NCBI GenBank assembly: GCA_028289605.1
Contig: JANQON010000012.1
Coordinates: forward strand, 186,001-250,000
Length of the DNA stretch: 64,000 bases
Reading direction: 5' to 3'
DNA from: Hyphococcus sp.
GTDB taxonomy: Bacteria > Pseudomonadota > Alphaproteobacteria > Caulobacterales > Parvularculaceae
The notes under the pieces are model-generated. The model saw nothing but the letters and a program-made list of their open reading frames with translations, did not search any database and had not been told where the DNA came from. Shown one piece after another: positions 45,965-55,320 of the stretch (position 1 is its first letter; every line of letters begins with the position of its first letter). Position numbers and translations under genes: made by a program.

Positions 45965-47434
45965 CTACTCGACGCCCAGCTTTTTCTTCAGAATTTCATT
46001 GACCGCTTGCGGGTTCGCCTTGCCGCCCGAAGCTTTCATCACCTGACCGACAAACCAGCCCATGGTTTTCGGTTTTTCCTTGACCTGTTCGACCTGTTTC
46101 GGATTGGCCGCAATGATCTCATCGACGATGGCCTCAATGGCGCCCGTGTCGGTGACCTGTTTGAGGCCGCGTTTTTCAACGATATCCGCCGGATCGCCGT
46201 CTTCCTCGCCTTCAAAGATCAGGGCGAAGACGTCCTTGGCGATCTTTCCGGAAATGGTGCCGTCTTTGATCAGGTCGATCAGCGAGCCCAATTGCGATGC
46301 GCTGACCGGGGACGCGTCAACGTCTTTGCCCGCCTTGTTGAGCGCGCCGAACAATTCGCCCGTGACCCAGTTGGCGGCGAGCTTGCCGTCGCGGCCGCCG
46401 GCGACTTCTTCAAAGTAGGCGGCTTTTTCCTTGTCCGCCGCCAGCACCAGCGCGTCATAAGCGGAAAGCCCGTACTCGTCCATGAAGCGGTGCTTCTTCT
46501 GGTCCGGCAGCTCCGGCAGCGACGCCTTAATCTCGTCGACCCATTCCTGGGCGAAGGTCAGCGGCAACAGATCGGGGTCCGGGAAATAGCGATAGTCATG
46601 GGCGTCTTCTTTCGACCGCATGGTCCGGGTCTCGCCGGTCTTGGGATCGAACAGACGGGTTTCCTGATCGATCGTTCCGCCGTTTTCCAGGATTTCGATC
46701 TGGCGGCGGGCTTCATAGTCGATCACCTGGCGGGTAAAGCGGATCGAATTGACGTTTTTGGTTTCCGTACGCGTGCCGAAAGGCTCGCCCGGACGACGCA
46801 CGGAGACGTTGACGTCAGCGCGCATGGAGCCTTCTTCCATATTGCCGTCGCAGGTGCCGAGATACCGAACGATTGTGCGCACTTTGGAAAAGTACGCCGC
46901 GCCCTCCTCGGCTGATCGCATGTCGGGCTTGGAGACGATTTCCATCAGCGCGACGCCGGACCGGTTGAGATCGACATAGGATTCATTGGGCGCCAAGTCG
47001 TGAATCGACTTGCCCGCATCCTGCTCCAGATGCAGGCGCTCGATGCCGACGGTGATGGTCTCGCCGCCGTCAAGCTCAACTTCGATTTCGCCTTCCCCGA
47101 CGATCGGGTCCTTGTATTGGGAAATCTGATAGCCCTGGGGCAGATCAGGATAGAAATAGTTCTTTCGGTCGAACCGCGACCAGGTGTTGATTTTCGCGTT
47201 AAGCCCGAGCCCGGTGCGGATCGCCTGTTCCACGCAAAAGCGGTTGATAACGGGCAGCATTCCGGGCATCGCCGCGTCGACCAGCGAGACATTCTCATTG
47301 GGCCCTGCGCCATATTCAGCGCTGGCCCCGGAAAAGAGCTTTGATTTGGAGGCCACCTGCGCATGCACTTCGAGGCCCACCACGACTTCCCAGTCGCCGG
47401 TTGATCCCTGCAGCAGTTTGCGCGGTTCCGTCAT
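45965..47434 (-). CDS. gatB: Asp/Glu-tRNA amidotransferase subunit B
   Basis: GatB binds misacylated tRNA and activates it so that GatA-derived ammonia makes Gln-tRNA or Asn-tRNA. The 489-residue protein shows [71 protein letters not shown] and a C-terminal Yqey tail ([20 protein letters not shown]). gatA and gatC are 3.4 kb away on the same strand, separated by a P450 region. Confidence 0.97.
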   Translation of the reverse strand: MTEPRKLLQGSTGDWEVVVGLEVHAQVASKSKLFSGASAEYGAGPNENVSLVDAAMPGMLPVINRFCVEQAIRTGLGLNAKINTWSRFDRKNYFYPDLPQGYQISQYKDPIVGEGEIEVELDGGETITVGIERLHLEQDAGKSIHDLAPNESYVDLNRSGVALMEIVSKPDMRSAEEGAAYFSKVRTIVRYLGTCDGNMEEGSMRADVNVSVRRPGEPFGTRTETKNVNSIRFTRQVIDYEARRQIEILENGGTIDQETRLFDPKTGETRTMRSKEDAHDYRYFPDPDLLPLTFAQEWVDEIKASLPELPDQKKHRFMDEYGLSAYDALVLAADKEKAAYFEEVAGGRDGKLAANWVTGELFGALNKAGKDVDASPVSASQLGSLIDLIKDGTISGKIAKDVFALIFEGEEDGDPADIVEKRGLKQVTDTGAIEAIVDEIIAANPKQVEQVKEKPKTMGWFVGQVMKASGGKANPQAVNEILKKKLGVE

Positions 47435-47591
47435 CGCTCAGTCCTTCGCTCGTGTTCGGAGGGATAAAGCCCATTGCGGACGCGCTGACAAGCGGCGCCT
47501 AACAAGAGCAGGCGCCAAAGCCGATTGCAGGCGTCGCCCAGCGCCGGTACCAGATCATTGTCTGTAGTCCTTACGCACCGGAGCTGCCCCC

Positions 47592-48923
47592 ATGATTCCC
47601 CTCGTCAGTGATACCGCCCAGCAAGACGACGGCCCGGTGACGCCGGCGCACCCCAAGCGATATGACATGCCGGCGCCAGCGCCGCTCGGGGATCTAGAAC
47701 TGTTCACCGCAGGGCACCCCTTCGACGCCTATCGCGAAATGCGCGACAGCGCGCCGGTCTGTTGGGTTGAAGAAAACTATCCATCTTTTCAGGGGCCCGG
47801 CTTCTGGGCGGTGACCCGCTACGACGATGTCCGCACCGTCGACCTCGATCCGGAGACGTTCTCGTCCCAGCGCGGCGGCATCAACATTTCCTACGGAGCG
47901 CCGGAAACCCGCCACCCGCAGCTCTTCGCTGCGGCCATGAACACGATGATTTGCCTCGATCAGCCGTTTCATTTGCCCTTGCGCCGCGAACACATGCCGT
48001 TCTTCACGCCGGCCTATACCCGATCCCTGCAACAGGCGGTGGAAACAAAAATCGACGCCCTGCTCGACAGTCTCGAAGACGAAGGCCCGACAGTCGACAT
48101 GGTCAAACAGTTCTCCGCAGAGCTCCCGCTCTACACATTGTGCGAAATGTTGGGCGTCGCGGAAGCGGACCGGCCGCGCCTCATCGAGTGGATGCATCAT
48201 CTGGAGCTCGCGCAGGACACGATCGCGCGCAAAAACCTCGGCGAAATCGATCCGGCGCAGATCATGGCGTTCATGACCGCCATGAACGAGCTCTTCGAAT
48301 ATGGGCGCGAGGTGCTTTATGAGCGTCGCAAGGCGCCGCGCGAGGATCTTCTCTCCGCCATCGCCAACGCCGCCGTCGAAGGCGAGCCTTTGTCAGAACC
48401 CTTCCTTGACGGCTCATGGCTGCTCATCGTCTTTGCGGGGAACGACACGACCCGCAATACGCTCTCCGGTACAATGAAATTGCTGACGGAATTTCCCGAT
48501 CAGAAACAAAAACTCATCGACGATCCCGACCTAACCCCGGGCATGGTCGACGAAGCGATCCGCATGGTTTCTCCGGTGATTTATATGCGGCGCACGGCAA
48601 CGCGGGATGCGGAAATCGCCGAGCAAAAAATCGCCGAGGGCGAAAAAGTCGTCATGTATTACGGCGCCGCCAATCGCGATTCTTCGGTCTTTGCCGATCC
48701 CGATCGCTTCGATATCGAGCGCGCCAATGCAAAGGACCATATCGCCTTCGGCATGGGTCCCCATGTGTGCCTCGGCAAGCGCACGGCCAACATGCAGCTC
48801 GATGCGGCGTATCGAAAAATCCTTGCGCGCTTTCCGAACATCACATGGACCGGCGACATTGACATTGCGCCGAACAACTTCGTCCATGCAATTTCCCGGT
48901 TAGAGGTCAGCCTCAACGGCTAA
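47592..48923 (+). CDS. Cytochrome P450
   Basis: This is a 443-residue soluble bacterial P450. The heme cysteine loop is FGMGPHVCLGKRTANMQL. The oxygen-activation helix has AGNDTTRNTLSG, and the E-R-R core is in EAIRMVSPVIYMRR. The N-terminal part LFTAGHPFDAYREMRDSAP and LDQPFHLPLRREHMPFFTPAY is typical of class I enzymes that need ferredoxin and reductase. No redox partner gene is adjacent. The substrate is unknown; sterol, fatty-acid or terpene oxidation are options. It overlaps the convergent hydrolase gene by 24 bases. Confidence 0.93.
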   Translation: MIPLVSDTAQQDDGPVTPAHPKRYDMPAPAPLGDLELFTAGHPFDAYREMRDSAPVCWVEENYPSFQGPGFWAVTRYDDVRTVDLDPETFSSQRGGINISYGAPETRHPQLFAAAMNTMICLDQPFHLPLRREHMPFFTPAYTRSLQQAVETKIDALLDSLEDEGPTVDMVKQFSAELPLYTLCEMLGVAEADRPRLIEWMHHLELAQDTIARKNLGEIDPAQIMAFMTAMNELFEYGREVLYERRKAPREDLLSAIANAAVEGEPLSEPFLDGSWLLIVFAGNDTTRNTLSGTMKLLTEFPDQKQKLIDDPDLTPGMVDEAIRMVSPVIYMRRTATRDAEIAEQKIAEGEKVVMYYGAANRDSSVFADPDRFDIERANAKDHIAFGMGPHVCLGKRTANMQLDAAYRKILARFPNITWTGDIDIAPNNFVHAISRLEVSLNG

Positions 48924-49697
48924 GCGACTACCCTCCGCCGTTTTTTCTCTCGCGAGCGCGCGGTCGATCACCCGGCGGACGGCGGCGTGGACGCGTCTGG
49001 GGTATTGTCCTTCAAGGTAATGCGTGCCGCCGGGAACGATGTCGAGCAATCCGCGCGAAACCTCGCTCAAGCTATCATAGAGCTTTTCTGAATTCGACCG
49101 CGGCACCATGCCGTCGAAGTCGCCGTGAATGACCTCAACCGGGCCGTGATAGCCTTTCAACCGGTCCAGCAGCGGGCCGATTTGCGCGCGTCGCCCGGCG
49201 ATTTCTGCACGGACTTTTTGCCACCGGTTCGGCACATATTCTTCAAAACGCGCGTCGCCGCCAATGCGCTCCAGCGTCTTGGCGTAATCGTGAGGTTCAT
49301 CGATGAGCGCGGCGCAGGTCAGAGCGCCTTTGACGGCGTCCGGAAAGTCAAGCGCCGCTTTCAGCGCAAGCTCGCCGCCGTAAGAGACGCCCATGGTGAC
49401 GACTTTCTTGTCGCCGAAGGCGCCGCCGGGGAGGAACGGTTTGATCGCCGCGACCTGTTCGTTGAAATCGGTCACCGCTTCCTTGTCGCCTTTCGCAAAA
49501 CCCGGCCGCGTGATGACGACTACGTCAATATCGGGCGGCGCGACGCGCAAAAAACGCTGATAAATAAATTTATTGCTCGGCGTGCCCGTGAAAACGAATA
49601 GCCGCCAGTCGCCCTGCGCCTCGGCGTGATAGGCGTCGAGCTTTACCGGCGTCGACAAAGGCGCTGTGTAGTATATCTCGTGATATTGCCGCGCCAT
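48900..49697 (-). CDS. Alpha/beta hydrolase
   Basis: This is a 265-residue alpha/beta hydrolase. The nucleophile elbow is VVTMGVSYGGELALKAALDFP (G-x-S-x-G). The acid is probably in VIHGDFDGMVPRSN and the histidine in PGGTHYLEGQYP. It is cytoplasmic by appearance. An esterase-like or peptidase-like role cannot be chosen. It faces the P450 gene with overlapping 3' ends. Confidence 0.82.
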   Translation of the reverse strand: MARQYHEIYYTAPLSTPVKLDAYHAEAQGDWRLFVFTGTPSNKFIYQRFLRVAPPDIDVVVITRPGFAKGDKEAVTDFNEQVAAIKPFLPGGAFGDKKVVTMGVSYGGELALKAALDFPDAVKGALTCAALIDEPHDYAKTLERIGGDARFEEYVPNRWQKVRAEIAGRRAQIGPLLDRLKGYHGPVEVIHGDFDGMVPRSNSEKLYDSLSEVSRGLLDIVPGGTHYLEGQYPRRVHAAVRRVIDRALAREKTAEGSRLAVEADL

Positions 49698-49793
49698 CTC
49701 GTCCTTCGGCTGGTTGGGACGACGGGATTATAGCCGGTTGTGCGTGTGGCTTGTCAAAACTTCTGATTGGTCGAGGCATATTCCGTCTCCCAG

Positions 49794-49986
49794 CCGCTCA
49801 TCCCGGCGAAAGCCCCGCCTGCCTCTTCAGTATGCGGCGGCAAACAAACCTATCATCACCCGCTCATCCCGGAAGCCTCATTTTCCGACATCTTTGATGT
49901 CGTTGAAAATGGGCGCTATCCGGGATCCATGGCGGCAACCGCTCGTTCCGACTTCTGGATCCCCGCTTTCGCGGGGATGAGCGGGA
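49794..49986. repeat. REP-like palindromic repeat region
   Basis: The gap of almost 490 bases before the His-rich gene has no gene. It contains CCGCTCATCCCGGC (49794), CCCGCTCATCCCGG (near 49860), nested hairpins CATTTTC / GAAAATG with GACATC / GATGTC inside, and CCCCGCTTTCGCGGGG followed by ATGAGCGG (49961-49986). The CTCATCCCGG / GGGATGAGCGG core returns at 56457-56585. Such elements are non-coding dispersed repeats. Confidence 0.6.
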
Positions 49987-50184
49987 ATGAGGTATTAGGA
50001 TTGCGGCAGTCTGAAAATTCCTACCCCCCAATTCGAAGTGGGCCGAAACCGAGGGGACCTGCGTTCGCAGCAATCCACACATAAGCAAGCCGACCGCGCC
50101 TGGGGGAGAAGATCGCGGCCGGCCTACGACGCCTGATCAAGAACGCGATCACACTGCGGCGTCATATCTTTTTAAAGAGCGTCT

Positions 50185-50562
50185 TTAGTGGCGCTTTTTG
50201 ATGACCACGCCGTGCTTGTTGCGGAATTGCTTGCTTTTATGAACGCCGTGGTGACGGAACCGGCGGTCATGAATTCCATGATGGCGGAAGCTGCGGTGAT
50301 GAAATCCACGCTTTCCGTAGTAGCCGCGGTGGAACCGGTGGCTGCGATGAAATCCGTGCCGGCCGTAATAGCCGCCGCGGTGAAACCCGCGCCGAGAGTG
50401 ATAGCGCACATCGGTGTAGAGATCCGCCGATAACGCCGCGCTGTCTTGGTATCCAAGTTCAATAACGGCGGGCGCCAGCGTTTTCGCCGACGCATTGGCC
50501 GGCGCAAAGAGAACGACGCCCGCAGCCGCTATCGCCGTAATCACGAAGGGTCGAATGGTCAT
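50185..50562 (-). CDS. Secreted histidine/arginine-rich protein
   Basis: I do not recognise this family. The ATG at 50562 follows AAAAAGGAG and gives a 125-residue protein. The signal peptide is TIRPFVITAIAAAGVVLFAPANASA. After a short segment (LAPAVIELGYQDSAALSADLYTD), nearly all the rest is low complexity rich in H, R, G, F and Y, with repeats of the form GFHR, HRFHRGYYG, FHHRSFRHHGIH and RRFRHHGVH. The spaced histidines could bind metal ions, and the positive charge could bind the envelope. The coding frame is supported by signal and ribosome site. Confidence 0.6.
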   Translation of the reverse strand: MTIRPFVITAIAAAGVVLFAPANASAKTLAPAVIELGYQDSAALSADLYTDVRYHSRRGFHRGGYYGRHGFHRSHRFHRGYYGKRGFHHRSFRHHGIHDRRFRHHGVHKSKQFRNKHGVVIKKRH

Positions 50563-50663
50563 GCTCTGCTCCTTTTTCGTCTCTGGAGCAAAGATGCGGG
50601 TCCCGCCGCTCACGTTCAAACAACAAGCGCGTTATGAGTGTTTCGGTTTTCCGTGAACGCCTA

Positions 50664-50824
50664 AGGGCGTGATGCAAAAAATCCGCATCACTCCGCCTTT
50701 CGTGACAACCATTTCTTCATCCTGAGGAGCAAGCCGAGGGCTTGCGTCTCGAAGGACGAAGAAATGGGTGATTTGAATTCAAATCACCAGAATAAAGTGA
50801 TGCGGATTCTTTGAATCACGCTCT
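50664..50824. repeat. Composite palindromic element with 29-bp terminal inverted repeats
   Basis: The 29-base ends at 50664-50692 and 50796-50824 are inverted copies matching at 26 positions (core CGTGAT, then AATCCGCATCACT). Inside are arms CCATTTCTTC (50709) / GAAGAAATGG (50758), a central hairpin CAAGCC-gag-GGCTTG and a perfect 22-base palindrome GGTGATTTGAATTCAAATCACC at 50767-50788. There is no ORF. The right end overlaps the gatA stop codon by two bases. It resembles a MITE or a large bacterial repeat. Confidence 0.8.
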
Positions 50825-52301
50825 ACGCCCACCACGTCTCCGGCGTCGCGGTAAAGCCCGCTGCCTGCTCAAGGGCGTACATGCCTTTGAACATGGTCTC
50901 TTCGTCAAACGGTTTGGCGAGCAATTGCAGGCCCAGCGGCAGGCCCTGCTTGTCGAGACCCGCCGGCACGGAGGCGCCGGGCAGGCCTGCAAGGTTGGCC
51001 GTCACGGTGAAGACATCGTTCAGATACATCTGCACCGGATCTTTCATCTTGTCGCCGAGTGCGAACGCCGCCGACGGCGCGGACGGCGTCAGAATCAGAT
51101 CCACCGACTTGTACGCTTCAAGAAGTTCATCAAAAATCCGCTTACGCACCTTTTGCGCGCGCAGGTAATAGGCATCGTAATACCCGGCCGAAAGAACATA
51201 GGTGCCGATCAGCACCCGGCGCTTCACCTCGTCTCCAAAGCCTTCGGCCCGCGTTTCCTCATACATCGACAGGATGTCGGAATAGTCTTTCGCGCGATGG
51301 CCGTATTTCACGCCGTCATAGCGGGCGAGATTGGACGAGGCTTCCGCCGGGGCGACGATGTAATAGACCGGCAGCGCGTATTTCGTCAGCGGCAGCGAAA
51401 TATCGACAATCTCGCAGCCCGCGTCCTTCATCCATTCGATGCCCTGCGCCCACAGGGTCTCGATTTCCGCCGGCATGCCGTCGAGACGGTATTCCTTCGG
51501 CACCCCGATCTTCAGCCCCTTGACCGATTGGCCGAGCGCGGCTTCGTAATCGGGCACAGGCGCATCGATCGATGTTGAATCTTTCGGATCATGGCCGGCC
51601 ATAGACTTCAACATGACCGCGGCGTCGCGCACGTCCCGGGTAATGGGCCCGGCCTGATCCAGTGACGACGCGAACGCGACAATGCCCCAGCGCGAGACGC
51701 GGCCATAGGTTGGTTTGACGCCCACGGTCGCGGTGAGCGAGGCCGGCTGGCGGATCGACCCGCCGGTGTCCGTCGCTGTGGCGCCGGCGCAAAGCCGCGC
51801 GGAAACGGACGCAGACGAGCCCCCAGACGAGCCGCCCGGCGAGAGCTTGGCGTCGGAGCCTTCCGCCCGCCACGGATTGATCACCGGCCCGTAAAAGCTC
51901 GTTTCGTTGGACGAGCCCATAGCGAACTCGTCCATGTTGAGTTTGCCGAGCATCACCGCGCCGTCGCGCCAGAGCTGGCTCGTGACGGTCGACTCATACT
52001 TGGGATGAAAGCCGTCGAGAATGTGCGAGCCGGCGGTCGTCAGCACATCTTCCGTACAGAACAGGTCCTTGATCCCGAGGGGAACGCCTTCGAGCGCTCC
52101 GCCCTCGCCGCGGCCGAGTTTGTCGTCGGACGCTTTCGCCATGTTGCGGGCCTTGTCCGCGGTCACAGACACAAACGCGTTGAGATCGCCGGCGGCGTCA
52201 ATGCGGGACAGATAGGCGTCCGTCGCTTCCAGGGAGGAAACAGACTTCGCCTTCAGCGCGTCGCGCAATGCGGCGAGGGAAAGATCGGCGGGATTGGTCA
52301 T
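50823..52301 (-). CDS. gatA: Asp/Glu-tRNA amidotransferase subunit A
   Basis: GatA is the glutaminase that supplies ammonia to GatB. The 492-residue amidase-signature protein has the catalytic lysine in [18 protein letters not shown] and the serines in [19 protein letters not shown] and [12 protein letters not shown]. Other conserved stretches are [21 protein letters not shown] and [19 protein letters not shown]. It starts directly after the gatC stop codon. The TAG stop touches the composite repeat. Confidence 0.97.
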   Translation of the reverse strand: MTNPADLSLAALRDALKAKSVSSLEATDAYLSRIDAAGDLNAFVSVTADKARNMAKASDDKLGRGEGGALEGVPLGIKDLFCTEDVLTTAGSHILDGFHPKYESTVTSQLWRDGAVMLGKLNMDEFAMGSSNETSFYGPVINPWRAEGSDAKLSPGGSSGGSSASVSARLCAGATATDTGGSIRQPASLTATVGVKPTYGRVSRWGIVAFASSLDQAGPITRDVRDAAVMLKSMAGHDPKDSTSIDAPVPDYEAALGQSVKGLKIGVPKEYRLDGMPAEIETLWAQGIEWMKDAGCEIVDISLPLTKYALPVYYIVAPAEASSNLARYDGVKYGHRAKDYSDILSMYEETRAEGFGDEVKRRVLIGTYVLSAGYYDAYYLRAQKVRKRIFDELLEAYKSVDLILTPSAPSAAFALGDKMKDPVQMYLNDVFTVTANLAGLPGASVPAGLDKQGLPLGLQLLAKPFDEETMFKGMYALEQAAGFTATPETWWA

Positions 52302-52601
52302 TTACTCCACCACCTTCGGCACGACGAAAAAATTGTCTTCCGACTTCGGCGCATTCGCGACGACGCGGTCGGGCTGCCCGCCGCCGGTCGGCCCCTCTTG
52401 GAGGACGTCGTCGCGCATCGGCAGCGACACGTCGACGGTCGACGCCATCGCCTCGACCCCTTCGATGTCGACTTCGTTCAACTGTTCGATCCAATCGAGG
52501 ATGCCGGACAGCTCCTGGGCCAGCGGCTCAAGACGCTGTTCGGGCTCCGCGATGCGGGCGAGACGGGCGACCTTGCGGACAGTTTCTTTATCGATGCTCA
52601 T
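52302..52601 (-). CDS. gatC: Asp/Glu-tRNA amidotransferase subunit C
   Basis: GatC is the small belt subunit that stabilises GatA-GatB. The 99-residue protein starts SIDKETVRKVARLARIAEP and includes LSGILDWIEQLNEVDIEGVEAM and the end SEDNFFVVPKVVE. It is the first gene of gatC-gatA and diverges from ruvX. Confidence 0.95.
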   Translation of the reverse strand: MSIDKETVRKVARLARIAEPEQRLEPLAQELSGILDWIEQLNEVDIEGVEAMASTVDVSLPMRDDVLQEGPTGGGQPDRVVANAPKSEDNFFVVPKVVE

Positions 52602-52717
52602 GAGGCGCGGCTTTCATTAATCGGCGCTGGCCTATCAACGGGCGCCCGCCGGCGCAAGAGGCGTGTCCGCCGCGACGCCGTCCGGGCCCTTGACCGACCA
52701 TGATATCCTGCCGCCCC

Positions 52718-53176
52718 ATGGCGAACGAATTTCTCCAGCAAGCGGCCGGTTTCGGGACGCGCGGCGCCCTCTTCGGCCTCGATCTCGGCGAAAAAACCAT
52801 CGGCGTCGCCGTATGCGATCCGGACCGCGTCGTCGCGACGCCGGTTGAAACCATTCGCCGGACAAAATTTACAGCGGACGCAGCGCGCCTCGCTGAGCTC
52901 GCCGGCGAGCGCGGGATCGTCGGCATTGTCATGGGGCTGCCGCTTAACATGGATGGATCCGAAGGGCCGAGCGCCCAGAGGGCCCGCGCATTTGCGCGCA
53001 ACCTGCCGAAGGTGCTGGACCTGCCCGTCGCTTTTTGGGACGAGCGTCTGTCGACGGCGGCGATGGAGCGCGAGTTAATCGCGCTCGATACCTCCCGCAA
53101 AAAGCGCTCGGAGAAAATCGACGAGTCGGCGGCTGCATTTATTCTGCAGGGCGCAATCGATCGTTTGTCTCAGTGA
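52718..53176 (+). CDS. ruvX: Putative pre-16S rRNA nuclease / Holliday junction resolvase YqgF
   Basis: This is a 152-residue RNase H-fold protein: LFGLDLGEKTIGVAVCDPD with the first acidic residue, GIVGIVMGLPLNMDGSEG, AFWDERLSTAAMERELI and IDESAAAFILQGAIDRL. In E. coli YqgF matures 16S rRNA. The ATG at 52718 matches family length; the track adds six residues. Confidence 0.93.
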   Translation: MANEFLQQAAGFGTRGALFGLDLGEKTIGVAVCDPDRVVATPVETIRRTKFTADAARLAELAGERGIVGIVMGLPLNMDGSEGPSAQRARAFARNLPKVLDLPVAFWDERLSTAAMERELIALDTSRKKRSEKIDESAAAFILQGAIDRLSQ

Positions 53177-53362
53177 CATCCGGCGCTTCGCAGGCCAGCG
53201 CTGACGCGGGTTTCAGCGATCACGTTGAAAATCCGAGCAGGTAATCATACGGTCCCGGCCAGTACGTTTCAGAGCCTTGGCGAACCGGCGGGAACCGATG
53301 CGGCGCGCTCCGCCGAACCAGCCGACGAAGGAATCAAGTCGACGCCGCAGCGACAAAAGACC

Positions 53363-53722
53363 ATGAAAGCAAGAACGCTGCGACACCTCATCATCGGCCT
53401 GTTGATGGCGACCGGCATTTTTCACCTGGCCGTGGCGCTCTTGGACGGCGGCGACGGGCGCGCCCTGGGTCTTACGGCTTTCGGACTGATTTACATCGGG
53501 CTCAGCTTTTACGTCCGCTCCGATGTCAAGGACGGCTCCAAAAACCATAGCCGCAACGCCATCATCGCAACATTGATCGCCTGCGCCGCGGGATTGGGAT
53601 TGGGCGGCGCCCATTACCTGCAGAACGGCGGTCCGATGGCGCTGCCCATCATGTTCCTGATCGACATCGTCATCATCGCCGCCGGCGGATGGTGGCTGAT
53701 GAAAACCACCGCCAAATCGTAA
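53363..53722 (+). CDS. Small membrane protein of unknown function
   Basis: This is a 119-residue protein with four predicted membrane helices: LRHLIIGLLMATGIFHLAVAL, ALGLTAFGLIYIGLSFYV, AIIATLIACAAGLGLGGAH and LPIMFLIDIVIIAAGGWWL. I do not recognise the family. The chosen ATG (53363) gives a positively charged N-terminus; the longer track ORF adds 46 residues without coding character. It stands between ruvX and pyrB. Confidence 0.6.
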   Translation: MKARTLRHLIIGLLMATGIFHLAVALLDGGDGRALGLTAFGLIYIGLSFYVRSDVKDGSKNHSRNAIIATLIACAAGLGLGGAHYLQNGGPMALPIMFLIDIVIIAAGGWWLMKTTAKS

Positions 53723-53767
53723 ACCGCCGTTGCAGCCGCGCGCGGTCGGTTCTATAGGTCCGGACCG

Positions 53768-54721
53768 ATGAGCGTTCGTCCGACGATGCCGGAAGAGTTA
53801 TTGGCCGCGAAGCGGTTGCTCGCCGTTTCCGATCTGTCGGACTCCGACATTCACTACATCCTCGATCTCGCCGAACATTACGCCGGTTTCGTGCAGCGCT
53901 CGGCGCCGGCGCCGAAACGCTTGGCGGGCAAAACGCAGATCAACCTGTTCTTTGAAGACTCAACCCGCACCAACTTGTCGTTCGAGCTTGCGGGCGTGAA
54001 GCTCGGCGCCGATATCATCAACGTGCCTGTGTCGGCCTCATCGATCCATAAGGGCGAAAGCCTGGTCGACACCGCGCAAACCATGGCCGCCATGGGCGCG
54101 GACGTGATGGTGGTTCGGGCCAGGGAAGAAGCGTTGCACAGCACCCTGGACAAGGTTCTCAATTGCGCTGTCGTCAACGGCGGCGCCGGCGCAAAGGAGC
54201 ACCCCACTCAGGCGCTGCTCGACGCAGCGACGATCCGCGCCGAATTCGGCGACATCGAGGGCCGCGTGATCGCCGTCTGCGGCGATGTCAAGCATTCCAG
54301 GGTCGCCGGCTCGAATGCGCATCTGTTGTCTCGCCTCGGCGCGGAGGTCCGCTTCGTCGGCCCTGCGCATCTGATGCCCGCCGACGATCAGTTTACGAAT
54401 ATTCCAAGGATCGACAATCTGAAGGACGGCCTCGACGGCGCCGACATCGCCATGGCGCTGCGCATGCAGTTCGAACGGATGGGCGACGACGCCGGAACCG
54501 CGGCGCGCGGCTATTATGAGGAATTCGGGCTGACTCATGACACCATCAAACTGGCCAAACCGCATGCGCGGGTGATGCATCCGGGGCCCATGAACCGAGG
54601 CGTGGAAATTGACGGCGCCCTCGCAGACGACAAAGAACTGTCGCTGATTCTGCGCCAGGTTTTCTACGGCGTGCCGACGCGCATGGCGTGTCTTGACGCG
54701 TTGCTGACGCGAGGCGAGTGA
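53768..54721 (+). CDS. pyrB: Aspartate carbamoyltransferase catalytic subunit
   Basis: PyrB forms carbamoyl aspartate in pyrimidine synthesis. The 317-residue protein has the carbamoyl-phosphate motif FFEDSTRTNLSFELA, SIHKGESLVDTAQTM and KEHPTQALLDAATIRAEFG. No pyrI-like gene is seen. In many alphaproteobacteria pyrC follows; here plsY overlaps the stop codon directly (TGATG). Confidence 0.96.
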   Translation: MSVRPTMPEELLAAKRLLAVSDLSDSDIHYILDLAEHYAGFVQRSAPAPKRLAGKTQINLFFEDSTRTNLSFELAGVKLGADIINVPVSASSIHKGESLVDTAQTMAAMGADVMVVRAREEALHSTLDKVLNCAVVNGGAGAKEHPTQALLDAATIRAEFGDIEGRVIAVCGDVKHSRVAGSNAHLLSRLGAEVRFVGPAHLMPADDQFTNIPRIDNLKDGLDGADIAMALRMQFERMGDDAGTAARGYYEEFGLTHDTIKLAKPHARVMHPGPMNRGVEIDGALADDKELSLILRQVFYGVPTRMACLDALLTRGE

Positions 54722-55320
54722 TGGACGTTCTGTTTCCGCTCATCCTCGGCTATCTGCTCGGATCGGTTCCGTTCGGGCTGGTGATCACCAAGGCCGCCGG
54801 GCTCGGCGACATCCGCGAAATCGGGTCCGGCAACATCGGGGCAACGAATGTCTTGCGCACCGGCCGCAAAGATCTCGCCGCGGCCACGCTGCTGCTCGAC
54901 GGCGGCAAAGGGGCGATCGCTGTCGGCGTCGCCTATTTGCTCGGATGGCGTCCTGAGATCGCCGGCGCAGCAGCCTTTTTGGGCCATTGTTTTCCGGTCT
55001 GGCTCGGCTTCAAGGGCGGCAAGGGCGTGGCGACATTTCTCGGCACGCTGTTTGCGCTGCATTTTCCCGCGGGCCTTTTCGCAGCGGCCACATGGTTGGG
55101 CGTTGCATACATGTTTCGATTCTCTTCGCTTTCGGCGCTGATGGCGGCGGCGGCGAGCCCTCTTGTTTTCTTTACGATGGGCAAAATCCCGTTCGCATTT
55201 GCCGCGCTTTTTATGGCCGTGCTCATCTTTATCCGACATCAAGCGAATATTGCGCGGCTATTGTCGGGGTCCGAGCCAAAGATTGGCGGAAAGAAGGCCG
55301 CGTCGAATGCGGGCGCTTGA
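54721..55320 (+). CDS. plsY: Glycerol-3-phosphate acyltransferase PlsY
   Basis: PlsY moves acyl groups from acyl-phosphate to glycerol-3-phosphate at the membrane, starting phospholipid synthesis. The 199-residue protein has five or so helices and the motifs GSVPFGLVITKAAGLGDIR, GSGNIGATNVLRTGRK, LLLDGGKGAIAV and GFKGGKGVATFLG. The end IFIRHQANIARLLSGSEPKIG is the family end. It overlaps pyrB by one base and dprA by 14 bases. Confidence 0.96.
   Translation: MDVLFPLILGYLLGSVPFGLVITKAAGLGDIREIGSGNIGATNVLRTGRKDLAAATLLLDGGKGAIAVGVAYLLGWRPEIAGAAAFLGHCFPVWLGFKGGKGVATFLGTLFALHFPAGLFAAATWLGVAYMFRFSSLSALMAAAASPLVFFTMGKIPFAFAALFMAVLIFIRHQANIARLLSGSEPKIGGKKAASNAGA

Noticed and set aside
45767-46915. 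A 382-residue plus-strand ORF opposite gatB and cysK
   Set aside because: It spans two real genes and their gap in antisense, as shadow ORFs do.
50664-50824. CRISPR-like repeats
   Set aside because: The repeats are inverted and nested, with no regular direct repeat-spacer pattern; no cas genes are present.
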